From Alphaproteobacteria bacterium (lineage in GTDB: Bacteria > Pseudomonadota > Alphaproteobacteria > Geminicoccales > Geminicoccaceae), in NCBI GenBank assembly GCA_027045875.1, contig JALUAG010000065.1:1-48087 (forward strand): a stretch of 48,087 bases of DNA, in the 5' to 3' direction. Below are positions 26,533 to 35,599 of the stretch, in pieces. A program made the translations under genes and the position numbers. Below the pieces are notes generated by a model. It saw only the letters and a list, made by a program, of their open reading frames with translations. It was not told the origin of the DNA and did not search any database. Numbering within the stretch: the stretch's first letter is position 1; the number at the start of each line of letters is the position of its first letter.

Positions 26533-27105
26533 TCACTCGAGGATCTCGATCGGCAGGGTGAAACGGGTCGCGGCGTCCTCCGCGAAGCGGTCCCGCAGAA
26601 CGACGACGATCCGGTATGCGCCCGCCGGCAGACCGTCGAACTCCAGGGTGAGCATGAGATAGGTCTCGAGATTGGGTTCCCGGCTCGTGAAGACCCAGTT
26701 GCCGAAGTCGGACCGGCCGGCCAGCACCTCGCCGTCCGGCGTGGCGATGGCCACGTCGGCGGCGAACCCCCAGCGGTAGGGACCGTCGCCCGCGATCCGG
26801 TAGCCCGCGGGCTCCGCGTAGACGAGTACCGGTTCGCCGGAACGGAAGCGGCCGTCCTTCCGCGGCTCGTACATGCCGTAGCCCTCGACCGGCCGGGTCA
26901 CGAGTACGGCGCGGCGGACGGTGAAGGGCATCCGCTGGGAAATCGCGATGGTGGCCCGCCTCGCCGTCTCGAAGGCGGCCGCCGGCTCGCCCGCGCGCAG
27001 CAGCCGGCCCGCCTCTTCGAGCAGCGAGGCGGCGTCCTCGGCGGCGGAGGCGGAGGTGGCGGCGAGCAGGCCGGCGACCAGGAGGGCGAGGGCGGGACGG
27101 CGCAT
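26533..27105 (-). CDS. Secreted protein of unknown function
   Basis: A 190-residue protein with a signal peptide (MRRPALALLVAGLLAATSASA). The mature part begins with a helix AASLLEEAGRLLRAGEPAAAFETARRATIAI and continues as a beta-rich domain (LVYAEPAGYRI, DVAIATPDGEVLAG, YLMLTLEFDGLPAGAYRIVVVLRD). The second half looks like an Ig/beta-sandwich, as in periplasmic carriers or binding domains. Start at 27105 has GGAG upstream. It lies 27 nt after the FAD oxidoreductase and likely belongs to its operon. No family recognised. Confidence 0.68.
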   Translation of the reverse strand: MRRPALALLVAGLLAATSASAAEDAASLLEEAGRLLRAGEPAAAFETARRATIAISQRMPFTVRRAVLVTRPVEGYGMYEPRKDGRFRSGEPVLVYAEPAGYRIAGDGPYRWGFAADVAIATPDGEVLAGRSDFGNWVFTSREPNLETYLMLTLEFDGLPAGAYRIVVVLRDRFAEDAATRFTLPIEILE

Positions 27106-27132
27106 CCTTGGGTTCTCCTCCGTTCGCTGGGG

Positions 27133-28299
27133 TCAGATCACGGCGCGCTCGCGCAACGGGCGCCCGGCGGCGAGACGGCCGATGTCGAGGGGCGAGAGGT
27201 CGAGACTGCGGTAGGCACCGTGCAGCACGAGCTCGGCGATGCCGCGGCCGACGGCCGGCGCCTTCTGGATGCCGTGACCGGAGAAGCCGGCCATGAAGAA
27301 GAGGTTGTCCACTTCGGGATGGGCGCCGAGGAGCGCGTTCTGGTCGAAGCGGTTGTACGCGTAGTAGCCGGCCCAGCTGGAGCGCAGGCGCAGCCGTTCG
27401 AAGGCGGGTATGCGTTCGGCGAGGGCGGGCCAGATCCGCTCCTCGAAGAACCCGTCCTCGGCCACCAGCGGCAGATCGGGCAGGTCCTCCTCCTCCGGCG
27501 GCGGGGCGCCGCAGATGAAACCCCGGCCCTCGGGGCGGAACCAGACGCCCGAGGGGTCGACCACGAGGGGCGCCTCGGCCGGCGGCTCCGGGGTCTCGAA
27601 CATGTAGACGCAGCGCCGGCGCGCCTCGACCGGCAGCGCGAGCTCGAACATGGCGGCCACCCGGGCGGCCCAGGGGCCGGCGGCGACGACCAGCACATCG
27701 GCGGCGAGGCGCTCGCCCGAAGCCAGCCGCACCGCGAGAGCACGCCGCCCCCGTCGTTCACCCGCCACCACCTCCGCCTCGAGATAGCGGGCACCGCGCG
27801 CCCGCGCCGCCCGTCGGAAGGCCTGGAGGAGGCCCCAGCCGTCGAACCAACCCTCGCCCGAAAGCCCGAGCGAGCCGAGGGCGAGCCCCTCCGTCGCGAG
27901 CCAGGGGAAGCGGGCGCGCAGCGCGTCCGGGTCGAGGAGCGCCACCTCGACGCCGTACTCGCGTTGCAGCGCATGGTTGGCGCGCAGGATCGAGGCGCCC
28001 TCGGCGCCCGCCAGCATGAGATAGCCCCGCTCCACGAGACCGATCGCCGGGCGTTCGCCACCCACCGCCAGGAGATCCTCGGCCCGGCGCAGGAAATCGA
28101 AGCCGAAGCGGCCGATGGCGATGTTGACGGGGGTGCTGAACTGCTGGCGGACGGAGCTCGCGGAGAGGGCGGAGGAGGCCCGCCGATAGCCGGAATCCCG
28201 CTCCACCACCAGGATCTCGCCCGTGAACGCGGGATCGCCGCTCAGCCACCAGGCGAACGAACTCCCCATCACGCCGCCGCCGACGACCACGACCCGCAT
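27133..28299 (-). CDS. FAD-dependent amine/amino-acid oxidoreductase (DAO family)
   Basis: A 388-residue flavoprotein of the DAO/SoxB/FOXRED1 type. The Rossmann loop is VVVVGGGVMGSSFAWWL, followed by ILVVERD; SALSASSVRQQFS, LVVAAGPWA and the C-terminal FMAGFSGHGIQKAPAVGRGIAEL are family signatures. It probably oxidises a secondary amine or amino-acid-like compound, giving an imine or aldehyde. GGAGG stands 7 nt before the ATG. It follows the VOC gene by 62 nt and precedes a secreted protein. No electron-acceptor partner is seen. Confidence 0.86.
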   Translation of the reverse strand: MRVVVVGGGVMGSSFAWWLSGDPAFTGEILVVERDSGYRRASSALSASSVRQQFSTPVNIAIGRFGFDFLRRAEDLLAVGGERPAIGLVERGYLMLAGAEGASILRANHALQREYGVEVALLDPDALRARFPWLATEGLALGSLGLSGEGWFDGWGLLQAFRRAARARGARYLEAEVVAGERRGRRALAVRLASGERLAADVLVVAAGPWAARVAAMFELALPVEARRRCVYMFETPEPPAEAPLVVDPSGVWFRPEGRGFICGAPPPEEEDLPDLPLVAEDGFFEERIWPALAERIPAFERLRLRSSWAGYYAYNRFDQNALLGAHPEVDNLFFMAGFSGHGIQKAPAVGRGIAELVLHGAYRSLDLSPLDIGRLAAGRPLRERAVI

Positions 28300-28361
28300 C
28301 GTGCCACCTCCGCGGCCATGGTGCCGGCGGCCATGAGCCCGCGCAAGATGCCGGGCGAGGA

Positions 28362-28757
28362 TCAGCGGTAGCGGCCGTGGCGCTGGAGCACCTCGATCCT
28401 GTAGCCGTCGGGATCCTGCACGAAGAAGAAGCGCGCCATCAGCGCCCCCTCGCGGAAGAACTCCTTGATCGGCGCCGGCGCCAGCCCCAGTTCCTCGAAA
28501 CGGCGGTGCTCGGCGTCGAGATCCTCGACGCAGAAGGCGACGTGACCGTAGCCGTCCCCCTGGGTGTAGGGTTCGCGCCGCCCCTTGTTGAGGGTCAGCT
28601 CGATCTCGAAATCGGCCTCCTCGTTGCGCAGATAGACGAGGGTGAAATCGTCGAAGTCGAAACGATCGGCGACCCCGAGGCCGAACGCCCGCTCGTAGAA
28701 GGCGATCGAACGCTCGAGATCCAGCACGCGGATCATCATGTGGACGGCCTTGGCCAT
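28362..28757 (-). CDS. Lactoylglutathione lyase-like VOC protein
   Basis: A 131-residue VOC enzyme resembling glyoxalase I: HMMIRVLDLERSIAFYERAFGL, YLRNEEADFEIELTLNKGR, GYGHVAFCVEDLD and FFVQDPDGYRIEVLQR. The first-strand His and the two Glu (in FEIELT and RIEVLQ) are the expected metal ligands. It would convert methylglyoxal-glutathione hemithioacetal or a related adduct. ATG at 28757 has GGAGGAGG upstream. First gene of a three-gene minus-strand unit with the FAD oxidoreductase; its divergent neighbour is the rRNA methyltransferase. Confidence 0.88.
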   Translation of the reverse strand: MAKAVHMMIRVLDLERSIAFYERAFGLGVADRFDFDDFTLVYLRNEEADFEIELTLNKGRREPYTQGDGYGHVAFCVEDLDAEHRRFEELGLAPAPIKEFFREGALMARFFFVQDPDGYRIEVLQRHGRYR

Positions 28758-28938
28758 GACAGCCTCCTCCGGATCGCCTGCCACCGTGCCCGAAGTGTAG
28801 GATACGCCACCGGGCGGCGGGTAGTAGCCGGCTAATACGGCGGTCGGCGCCGCGCCGCGACCGCCCGTCCTCCACCCCTTGCAAGGGCGCTCCCGGTCGG
28901 GAATGTTCCGCCCGCCCACCGCGACGAAAGGCCGTTCC

Positions 28939-30123
28939 ATGAGCTATCCGACGATCCGCGTCCTCGAGGGCCGCGACCGCCGCCTGCGGGCCGGCCATCC
29001 GTGGCTGTTCTCCAACGAGATCCGTTTCGACGAGGCGACGCGGGCGCTGCCCCCGGGTTCCCTCGTGCGGGTGATGGTGCCGGGCGGGCGCATCTTCGGC
29101 GTCGCCCAGTTCAATCCCCATTCCCTGATCGCCGCCCGCATGCTCACCCGCAACAAGGACGCGGTGATCGACGAGCCCTTCTTCCGCCGGCGCATCGAGC
29201 GGGCGCTGCGGCTGCGGCAGCGCCTGTTCGCGGAGCCCTTCTACCGGCTGCTCCACGCCGAGAGCGACGGCCTGCCCGGGGTGGTGGCGGACCGCTACGG
29301 CGAGGTGCTCGTGGTCCAGATCAACACCGTCGGCATGGACCGCTTCGCCGACACCATCCTCGACGAGCTCGCGCGGCTGCTGGCGCCGCGGGGCATCCTG
29401 CTGCGCAACGATTCGGCGATGCGCGCCCTCGAGGGGCTCGAGCGCGAGGTGCGCACCGCCCGGGGCGAGGTGCCGGAGCGCCTGCGCATCCGCGAGAACG
29501 ATCTCCCCTTCCTCGTCGATCTCGCGGGCGGCCAGAAGACCGGCTGGTACTTCGACCAGCGGCTCAACCGGCGCTTCGTGCGGATGCTGGCACGCGACCA
29601 GGAGGTACTCGACCTCTACTGCTACGGCGGCGGCTTCGGACTCAACGCGCTGGCCGCCGGTGCCGCCTCGGTGCTGGCCGTGGATGGCAGCGCCGGCGCC
29701 CTCGCGCTCGCCCGCGAGAGCGCGGAGCTGCAGGGCGTCGCCGACCGCTTCGCCACCGAGAAGAGCGAGGTGTTCGCGATGCTCGACCGCCTGGTCGCGG
29801 AAAAGCGGCGGTTCGGCCTGGTGCTCGCCGATCCGCCCGCCTTCGTCCGCAACCGCAAGAGCCTCGCCGTCGGCCTGCGCGCCTACCGCAAGCTCGCGCG
29901 GCTGTGCGCGAGCGTCGCCGGCGAGGGCGCCTGCCTCGCCATCTCCTCCTGCTCCCACAACGTCACGGAAGAGGCCTTTACCCGCGAAGTGGTGGCCGGC
30001 ATCCGGGCCGCCGGCCGCGGCGCCATCCAGCTCCATGCCGCCGGTGCGGGCCCCGACCATCCCCTGCATCCGGTGCTGGCCGAAAGCGGCTATCTGAAGT
30101 TCCGCGTCTACGCCCTCGACTGA
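28939..30123 (+). CDS. RlmI-type 23S rRNA cytosine methyltransferase
   Basis: A 394-residue class I SAM methyltransferase with an N-terminal PUA domain (about residues 1-75: VLEGRDRRLRAGHPWLFSNEI) and a catalytic domain with GQKTGWYFDQRLNR, LDLYCYGGGFGLNALAAGA and the cytosine-methylase motif LADPPAFVRN (about 295-305). The family includes E. coli RlmI (m5C1962). ATG at 28939 is chosen because the PUA domain starts immediately after. Its upstream region contains the palindrome TAGCCGGCTA (28825-28834). Confidence 0.9.
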   Translation: MSYPTIRVLEGRDRRLRAGHPWLFSNEIRFDEATRALPPGSLVRVMVPGGRIFGVAQFNPHSLIAARMLTRNKDAVIDEPFFRRRIERALRLRQRLFAEPFYRLLHAESDGLPGVVADRYGEVLVVQINTVGMDRFADTILDELARLLAPRGILLRNDSAMRALEGLEREVRTARGEVPERLRIRENDLPFLVDLAGGQKTGWYFDQRLNRRFVRMLARDQEVLDLYCYGGGFGLNALAAGAASVLAVDGSAGALALARESAELQGVADRFATEKSEVFAMLDRLVAEKRRFGLVLADPPAFVRNRKSLAVGLRAYRKLARLCASVAGEGACLAISSCSHNVTEEAFTREVVAGIRAAGRGAIQLHAAGAGPDHPLHPVLAESGYLKFRVYALD

Positions 30124-30161
30124 GGTGCCGGGGATCGTTCCCCTTCATCAACCTGCGGTTA

Positions 30162-30191
30162 TTGTCACGGGGGCGTGAAACCCGCTATAAG
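30162..30191 (+). promoter_or_regulatory. Sigma70-type promoter of the type I secretion genes
   Basis: TTGTCA (30162-30167) and TATAAG (30186-30191) are separated by 18 nt, 45 nt upstream of the ATG at 30236. It is the best AT-rich element in this gap. A small GGGGA-TCGT-TCCCC hairpin at 30130-30143 may end the upstream methyltransferase transcript. Confidence 0.7.
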
Positions 30192-30235
30192 CGAACCGTG
30201 CCCGTCACGGTGGTGGCAGCAGCGGGGAGTGGGGG

Positions 30236-32374
30236 ATGACCGTCCCCGAGGATTCACGGACGCCGGAGGAAGAGGTCGCGACCGATCCCTGGATCGGCGC
30301 CCTGACCCGGCTCGCGGCACGGCTCGATCGTCCGCTGGCGGCCGAGGATCTCGCCGTCGAGCCCGCGCCGGATGCGGGGGGGCTCGCGTACGGGCTGCGT
30401 CTCGCCGACCGGGCCGGCTTCGCGAGCCTCGTGCGGCGGGCCACGCGGCGCCGGATCGCGCGCACCCCGCCGCCCTTCCTGCTGGTGGGCGAGGGGCCGG
30501 ACGAGGTGCGGCTGGTGGAGGCGCGGGAGGGCGACCGACTGGTGGCGGTCGATCCCGTGACCGGCCAGCGTGTCCTCCGCAGCCCGGGCGGTCTCGCCCG
30601 CGGCGCCCGTCATCTCGTCGTGCTGCGCCGCCGCCCGGCGCCCCGCACCGCGGGAGGGCTGCGCGAGCTCTTGCTCCAGAAGCGCTTCTGGCCCGCCTTC
30701 GCCCAGCTCGTCACCGCCTCGGTGGTCATCAATCTGCTGGCGCTCGCCACTCCCCTCTTCATGATGACCGTTTACAACAAGGTCATCCGCGAGGGCGGGC
30801 TCGCCACCCTCGACGTGCTGGTGATCGGCATGCTGAGCCTCGTCGCCTTCGAGCTCGTGCTGCGGGCGCTCCGGGGCTACGTGGCGAGCTACACCGGCGC
30901 CCGGCTGGATGCCGCGGTGGGCCGCGAGGTGCTGCGCCGCCTGCTCCGGCTGCCCTATCGCAGCTTCGAGCGCATGCCGTCGGCGCGGCTGTTCGAGCGG
31001 CTGCGCCAGCTCGACCAGCTCCGTTCCTTCCTCACCGGCAACCTGCCCCTGTTCCTCGTCGATCTCGCCTTCGTGGGCCTGTTCCTCGCCGCCCTCTTCC
31101 TGCTGAACGGCACCCTGGGCCTCGTCACTCTCGCCGCCCTGCCGCTGTTCGCGCTCCTGAGCTGGCTCGGCCACCGCCATCAGGCGCGCCATCTGCGGCT
31201 CCATCGCCGCCTCGTCACCGACAAGAACGCCACCGTCTGGGAGGCGGTGGCCAACGCGTTCACCGTCAAGGCGCTGGGCATCGAGCCGGAGATCGAACGC
31301 CGTCTCCGCGCGCCCCTCTACGAGACCGCCTGGACCGGCCTGCAGGCCGGGACCACCGCCCAGTTCAGCGCCAGCCTCGCCCAGGCGCTCCAGCATCTGA
31401 CCGCGGTGCTGCTGATCTACTTCGGGGCGCGCATGGTGATCGCCGGCGAGCTCTCGATCGGCGGGCTGGTGGCCGCCTCCATTCTGGCCGCCCGGGCGCT
31501 GGCGCCGGCGCGGCAGCTCTTCTTCGCCTGGCCCCAACTCCAGCAGATGCGCGAGGCCTGGGGGCGCGTGGACGCCCTGCTGCGGGAGGGGGGCGAGGAA
31601 GAGGAGGCGAGACTGGCGCGCAATCTCGAGGGGCTGCGGCTACAGGGTGATCTGCGTCTCGAGCGGGTCACCTTCCGCTACGGCGAGGATCGGCCGCCGG
31701 CGATCGACGACGTCACCCTCGACATCGAGGCCGGCCGCCTGTTCGCCCTCGCCGGGCCGCCCGGCTCGGGCAAGAGCACCCTGGCGCGCCTGCTGGCCGG
31801 TCTCGCGGTGCCCGAGAAGGGGCGGGTGCTGGTGGACGGGCACGATCTCGCCCAGCTCCCGCCCTCCTTCTACCGGCGCCAGATCGGGGTCGTGCCCCAG
31901 GAGCTGCAGCTCTTCTCCGGCACCATCGCCGAGAACATCGCCCTCGGCAGCGAGCACTGCCCGCACGCCCGCGTGGTCGCCGCCGCCCGCTTCGTCGGTC
32001 TGCACGAATTCGTGCAGCGGCTGCCGGAGGGCTACGAGACCCGTCTCGGCGAGCGCGGCGCCGGTCTGTCCGCCGGCCAGAAGCAACTCGTCTGCATCGC
32101 CCGGGCGCTGGTGCGCAATCCGCGCATCCTCCTGCTCGACGAGGCGACGAGCGCCCTCGATCACGAGACCGAGCGGCTGCTGGTGCACAATCTCAAGCGG
32201 GCCGCCAGCGGCCGTACGGTGATCCTGATCACCCACCGGCCGCAGCTCCTCGCGATGTGCGACCGGGTGGCCGTGCTGGACGAGGGCCGTCTCGCGGGTG
32301 TCGGCTCGCCGGCCACCATGATCGAGCTCCTGGAGCGGCGACGGCGCTCGGCGCAGCTCCACGCCGCCGGCTGA
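30236..32374 (+). CDS. Type I secretion ABC transporter (C39-like, non-peptidase)
   Basis: A 712-residue inner-membrane exporter of the HlyB/LapB family. An N-terminal C39-like domain without catalytic Cys (about residues 15-130) is followed by a six-helix membrane domain (about 150-430) and an ATPase domain: Walker A GPPGSGKST (about 507), signature LSAGQKQ in place of LSGGQ, Walker B LLLDEATSALD and switch His in ILITHRP. It would export a C-terminally signalled protein together with the HlyD adaptor encoded 10 nt downstream. No RTX or adhesin substrate gene and no TolC gene lie in the window. Confidence 0.92.
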   Translation: MTVPEDSRTPEEEVATDPWIGALTRLAARLDRPLAAEDLAVEPAPDAGGLAYGLRLADRAGFASLVRRATRRRIARTPPPFLLVGEGPDEVRLVEAREGDRLVAVDPVTGQRVLRSPGGLARGARHLVVLRRRPAPRTAGGLRELLLQKRFWPAFAQLVTASVVINLLALATPLFMMTVYNKVIREGGLATLDVLVIGMLSLVAFELVLRALRGYVASYTGARLDAAVGREVLRRLLRLPYRSFERMPSARLFERLRQLDQLRSFLTGNLPLFLVDLAFVGLFLAALFLLNGTLGLVTLAALPLFALLSWLGHRHQARHLRLHRRLVTDKNATVWEAVANAFTVKALGIEPEIERRLRAPLYETAWTGLQAGTTAQFSASLAQALQHLTAVLLIYFGARMVIAGELSIGGLVAASILAARALAPARQLFFAWPQLQQMREAWGRVDALLREGGEEEEARLARNLEGLRLQGDLRLERVTFRYGEDRPPAIDDVTLDIEAGRLFALAGPPGSGKSTLARLLAGLAVPEKGRVLVDGHDLAQLPPSFYRRQIGVVPQELQLFSGTIAENIALGSEHCPHARVVAAARFVGLHEFVQRLPEGYETRLGERGAGLSAGQKQLVCIARALVRNPRILLLDEATSALDHETERLLVHNLKRAASGRTVILITHRPQLLAMCDRVAVLDEGRLAGVGSPATMIELLERRRRSAQLHAAG

Positions 32375-32384
32375 GGAGCAGGGG

Positions 32385-33701
32385 ATGAGCACCGCCAGCG
32401 ACAGCCTCTTTCCGGTCGATCTCGAGGAGCGCCTCGAGCGCCAGCCGCCCCTCTTCACCGCCGTCCTGCTGACCACCGTGGTCGCTCTTCTTGCCGCCCT
32501 CTTCCTGTGGATGGGCTGGGCGCGGGTGGAACGCACGGTGCAGGCGGAGGGTCGCGTCGAGCCCGCCGGCCGGGTGAAGATGATCAACCATCCCTTCGGT
32601 GGTCGGGTGGCCACGATCCACGTCCGCGAGGGCGAGCGGGTGGAGGCCGGCGCGCCGCTCCTCACCCTCGACGGGGAGGCGCAACGGGCCGCCTACCGGG
32701 AGACCCGAGGACGTCTCGAGCTGGCGAGGGCCGAGGTGGCGCGACTCGAAGCCGAGGCCGAGGGACGGGAGCCGGTGTTCGACGCTGATCTGCTGGCCGA
32801 GCGGCCCGATCTGGTGGTCGCCCAGAAGGCCCTGTTCGCGGCCCGCGCCCAGGCCCTGGCGGCCCGCCGCGAGGTGCTCGAGCAGAACCTCCGCAGCCGC
32901 GAGAACCAGGTGCGGCTGCGGCAGGCGGAGGTGGCGCGGCTCGAGGAGGGGCTCGGGCTCTTGCGCAAACAGCTCGAGGCGGTGCGGGCGCTGACCGAAC
33001 GGGGCCTCTATCCGCGGCTCAAGCTGGTGGCGCTCGAACGCCAGGAGAGCGATGCCCGGGGCGAGCTCGAGAAGGCGAGGGCGGCGCTGGCCTCGGCGCG
33101 GGCCGCCCTGTCGGAAGGTCGCGGCGAGCTCGAGGCGCTCGATCGGAACCGGCACCGGGACGTCCTCGCCGAGCTCGAGCGGGCGCGGGCCGAACGGGAC
33201 CGGCTGCGGGAGGAGCTCGAGGGCCAGGAAAGCCGGCTCGCCGGTCTCGTGCTGCGGGCGCCCATCGCCGGCATCGTCGAGGACCTCCGGATCACCGCCC
33301 CCGGCCAGGCGATCCCGCCCAATGCGCCGGTGCTGAAGATCGTGCCGGTGGGCGAGGAGCTCGTGGTGGAGGTGCGGGTGGCGAACGACGACATCGCCGA
33401 GATCCGCGAGGGCATGCCCGCCACGCTCAAGGTCCGCGCCTTCGACTTCCTGCGTTACGGCACGCTTTCCGGCCGGGTGCGCAGCATCTCCGCCGATGCC
33501 AGTCGCACGGCGTCCGACGAGGCACCCAGCTATCGCGTGGTGGTGGCCGCCGAGCGACCGGAAGAGGGGCGCAGCCGCCGCATGGAGATCCTCCCCGGCA
33601 TGCTGGTGGACGTGGAATTCCGTGCCGGCGAGCGCACCATCCTCTCCTATCTCACCGACCGCATCCTGCGCCGCGGGGCCGCGGCCTTCCGGGAAGGCTA
33701 G
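32385..33701 (+). CDS. HlyD-family periplasmic adaptor of type I secretion
   Basis: A 438-residue membrane-fusion protein: a short cytoplasmic tail, one membrane helix (about 22-46), the first beta-barrel/lipoyl half (VQAEGRVEPAGRVKMINHPF...VREGERVEAGAPLLTLDG), a long coiled coil (about 100-270, rich in Arg/Glu/Ala/Leu) and the returning lipoyl half (GLVLRAPIAGIVEDL). It bridges the ABC exporter to an outer-membrane TolC-type channel. Its TAG stop shares the palindrome CTAG (33698-33701) with the stop of the convergent lipoprotein gene. Confidence 0.93.
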   Translation: MSTASDSLFPVDLEERLERQPPLFTAVLLTTVVALLAALFLWMGWARVERTVQAEGRVEPAGRVKMINHPFGGRVATIHVREGERVEAGAPLLTLDGEAQRAAYRETRGRLELARAEVARLEAEAEGREPVFDADLLAERPDLVVAQKALFAARAQALAARREVLEQNLRSRENQVRLRQAEVARLEEGLGLLRKQLEAVRALTERGLYPRLKLVALERQESDARGELEKARAALASARAALSEGRGELEALDRNRHRDVLAELERARAERDRLREELEGQESRLAGLVLRAPIAGIVEDLRITAPGQAIPPNAPVLKIVPVGEELVVEVRVANDDIAEIREGMPATLKVRAFDFLRYGTLSGRVRSISADASRTASDEAPSYRVVVAAERPEEGRSRRMEILPGMLVDVEFRAGERTILSYLTDRILRRGAAAFREG

Positions 33702-34111
33702 CCGCCGCTCGGGCGGCCGAAGTTCCGGTCCTCGCGGGTCGGTCCGCTCATCCCCACGACCCGCAAGCCGTCGCGCCTGTCGATCACGAAATCCCGCGTC
33801 CGGAAGCCGCGGCAGCGCAGGCGCTGGATCGGGATCTCGGGGTCGTCGTAGACGCCGTAGGCGTCGTCCTGGAAATAGTAGCGAAGCCGCAGCACCAGCC
33901 GATCCTCCGTCTCCTCCAGCACCCGGACGTCGGTGATGGCGCGCATCTCCGGCGACCGGCAGGTGCCGTTCTCCTCGACCGCGTGGTCGGCGTAGAAACT
34001 CTCGATCGCGAAGGCCAGGCCCTCGTAGCCGGCGAGCGGGGTCGGCCTGAAGGCGCAGGCGGCCAGCACCGTCGCCAGGGCCAGGAAAGCGAGCTTGCTG
34101 CCGCCGATCAT
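33698..34111 (-). CDS. Lipoprotein of unknown function
   Basis: A 137-residue predicted lipoprotein: MIGGSKLAFLALATVLAAC ends in the lipobox LAAC. The mature part has four Arg-Cys/Cys positions and a beta-rich centre (RLVLRLRYYFQDDAYGVY, QRLRCRGFRTRDFV). Its ATG overlaps the stop of the histidine-kinase gene (ATGA at 34108-34111), so it is made with the kinase and may serve as its periplasmic input or output partner (inference). No family recognised. Confidence 0.75.
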   Translation of the reverse strand: MIGGSKLAFLALATVLAACAFRPTPLAGYEGLAFAIESFYADHAVEENGTCRSPEMRAITDVRVLEETEDRLVLRLRYYFQDDAYGVYDDPEIPIQRLRCRGFRTRDFVIDRRDGLRVVGMSGPTREDRNFGRPSGG

Positions 34112-35517
34112 GCCTGTTCTCCTCGCTGATGGCGCTGCCCGTCCGGCAGCCAGAGGCGGAAACGGGTGCCCCGGGAGTCGGATCGCGCGAGCGCGATGTC
34201 GCCGCCGTGAGCGCGCAGGATCTCCTTGCAGATGGCGAGACCGAGCCCCGTCCCACCGCCGGCGTTGCCGGCGGCGAAGGGCTGGAACAGCCGCTCGCGC
34301 ATCCTTTCCGGCACGCCCGGACCGTTGTCCTCGACGGTCAGCACCACCGCCCCGTCCTCCCGCACGGCGGCGATGCGCACCCGCCCGTCCTCGCCCAGCA
34401 CCTGCTCGGCATTGCGCAGGAGATTGAGGAGCACCCGGTAGAGCTGATCGCGATCGGCCGAGACCGCGAGATCGGGGGCGATCTCGGTCTCGACGGCGAT
34501 GTCGTCGCGGGCGCTGGCCACCACCTCCTCGACCAGCTCCTGCAGCGGAAACCGGCGCAGCCGCGGGGCCTCGGGTGCGCTGCGGGCGAAGTCGAGGGTG
34601 GTCGTGCACAGCCGCGCCGCCCGCTCCAGCGTCAGCAGCAGCCGTCCGGCCGACCGTTGCACCCGCGGATCGCCGCTGTGCTCGAGCCGGTCGGAGATCA
34701 GCATGGCGCTGGCCAGGATGTTCTTGAGATCGTGGTTGATGCGGGCGACGGCGGCACCCAGGGCGGCGAGGCGCGTCTTCTGCAGGAAGGCGCGGCGGAG
34801 CTCGCGCTGCATGCGCGCCACCTGCCGCTCGACGATGCCGAGCTCGTCCCTGCGTCCGCTGGGCACGAGATCCCGCGTCGCGTCCTCGGGCGCCGCGCTG
34901 AAACGGGCGAGATGCGCGGCCACCTCGCCGAGCGGTCGCACGATCATCCGTCTCAGGCTCCAGAACAGCAGGCTCGCGAGGATGATGGCCAGCGCCAGCG
35001 ACAGCAGCAGGATGCGCTGCGAATAGTCCACCATCTCCATCCACATGGCCGCTTCCGGCAACACGATCTCCACCTCCGCCCCGACCTCGGTGGCGGCGGG
35101 CGCGCGCACCCGGATGAGGCGGGTGCCCCGCGCCGCCAGGGCCTCGAGGCTGTCGTAGATGAGGCCCGCCCAGCCGGCTTCGGCGAGATCGAAGGCGCGC
35201 GCGACGGGCGCCGGCTGCCCGAGGACGAGTTCGCCTTCCGGCCGGCTGATGCGGATGCGCAGCAGACCGACATGGCTCAGGATGGCGTCCTCGACCTCCA
35301 TCGCCACCGGTGCCGTGCCGGTGGGATCGAGCGGCAGGGTGGCGATGTAGGCGCGGGCCAGCCGCTCCTCCAGATAGGTGAGGCGGAAGCGGGCGATGGA
35401 CGGCAGGTAGATCAGGATCTCGCCCAGCAGCAGGAACGCCACCGAGAGGGCGAGGATGCGGCTCGAGAGGCCGCGTCCCCAGGGCGGGCGCAGGTTGCCG
35501 CCGTCCGCTCCGTTCAT
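34108..35517 (-). CDS. Orphan sensor histidine kinase
   Basis: A 469-residue inner-membrane kinase. Two membrane segments (about 20-41 and 168-188) enclose a periplasmic sensor domain of about 125 residues; a HAMP-like linker follows. The phospho-acceptor His262 stands in ARINHDLKN, unusually HDLKN as in NtrB/DctB-like kinases. The ATPase boxes are LLRNAEQVL, DNGPGVP and GGGTGLGLAI. No response-regulator gene is nearby. The ATG at 35517 is used; a GTG at 35559 would add 14 residues. The rpmH promoter lies back to back with this gene's upstream side. Confidence 0.88.
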   Translation of the reverse strand: MNGADGGNLRPPWGRGLSSRILALSVAFLLLGEILIYLPSIARFRLTYLEERLARAYIATLPLDPTGTAPVAMEVEDAILSHVGLLRIRISRPEGELVLGQPAPVARAFDLAEAGWAGLIYDSLEALAARGTRLIRVRAPAATEVGAEVEIVLPEAAMWMEMVDYSQRILLLSLALAIILASLLFWSLRRMIVRPLGEVAAHLARFSAAPEDATRDLVPSGRRDELGIVERQVARMQRELRRAFLQKTRLAALGAAVARINHDLKNILASAMLISDRLEHSGDPRVQRSAGRLLLTLERAARLCTTTLDFARSAPEAPRLRRFPLQELVEEVVASARDDIAVETEIAPDLAVSADRDQLYRVLLNLLRNAEQVLGEDGRVRIAAVREDGAVVLTVEDNGPGVPERMRERLFQPFAAGNAGGGTGLGLAICKEILRAHGGDIALARSDSRGTRFRLWLPDGQRHQRGEQA

Positions 35518-35599
35518 CGCCACTCGCCAACTTCGTCCCGGCAGGAAACCGGCTCTCACCGGGGGCTTCGCCGAACCATATGGTAGCCCGGTCGCCGAT

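Noticed and set aside
28758-28938. Upstream in-frame extension of the RlmI-type gene (from 28879) and of the VOC gene
   Set aside because: The extra residues do not resemble the families and strong starts lie at 28939 and 28757.
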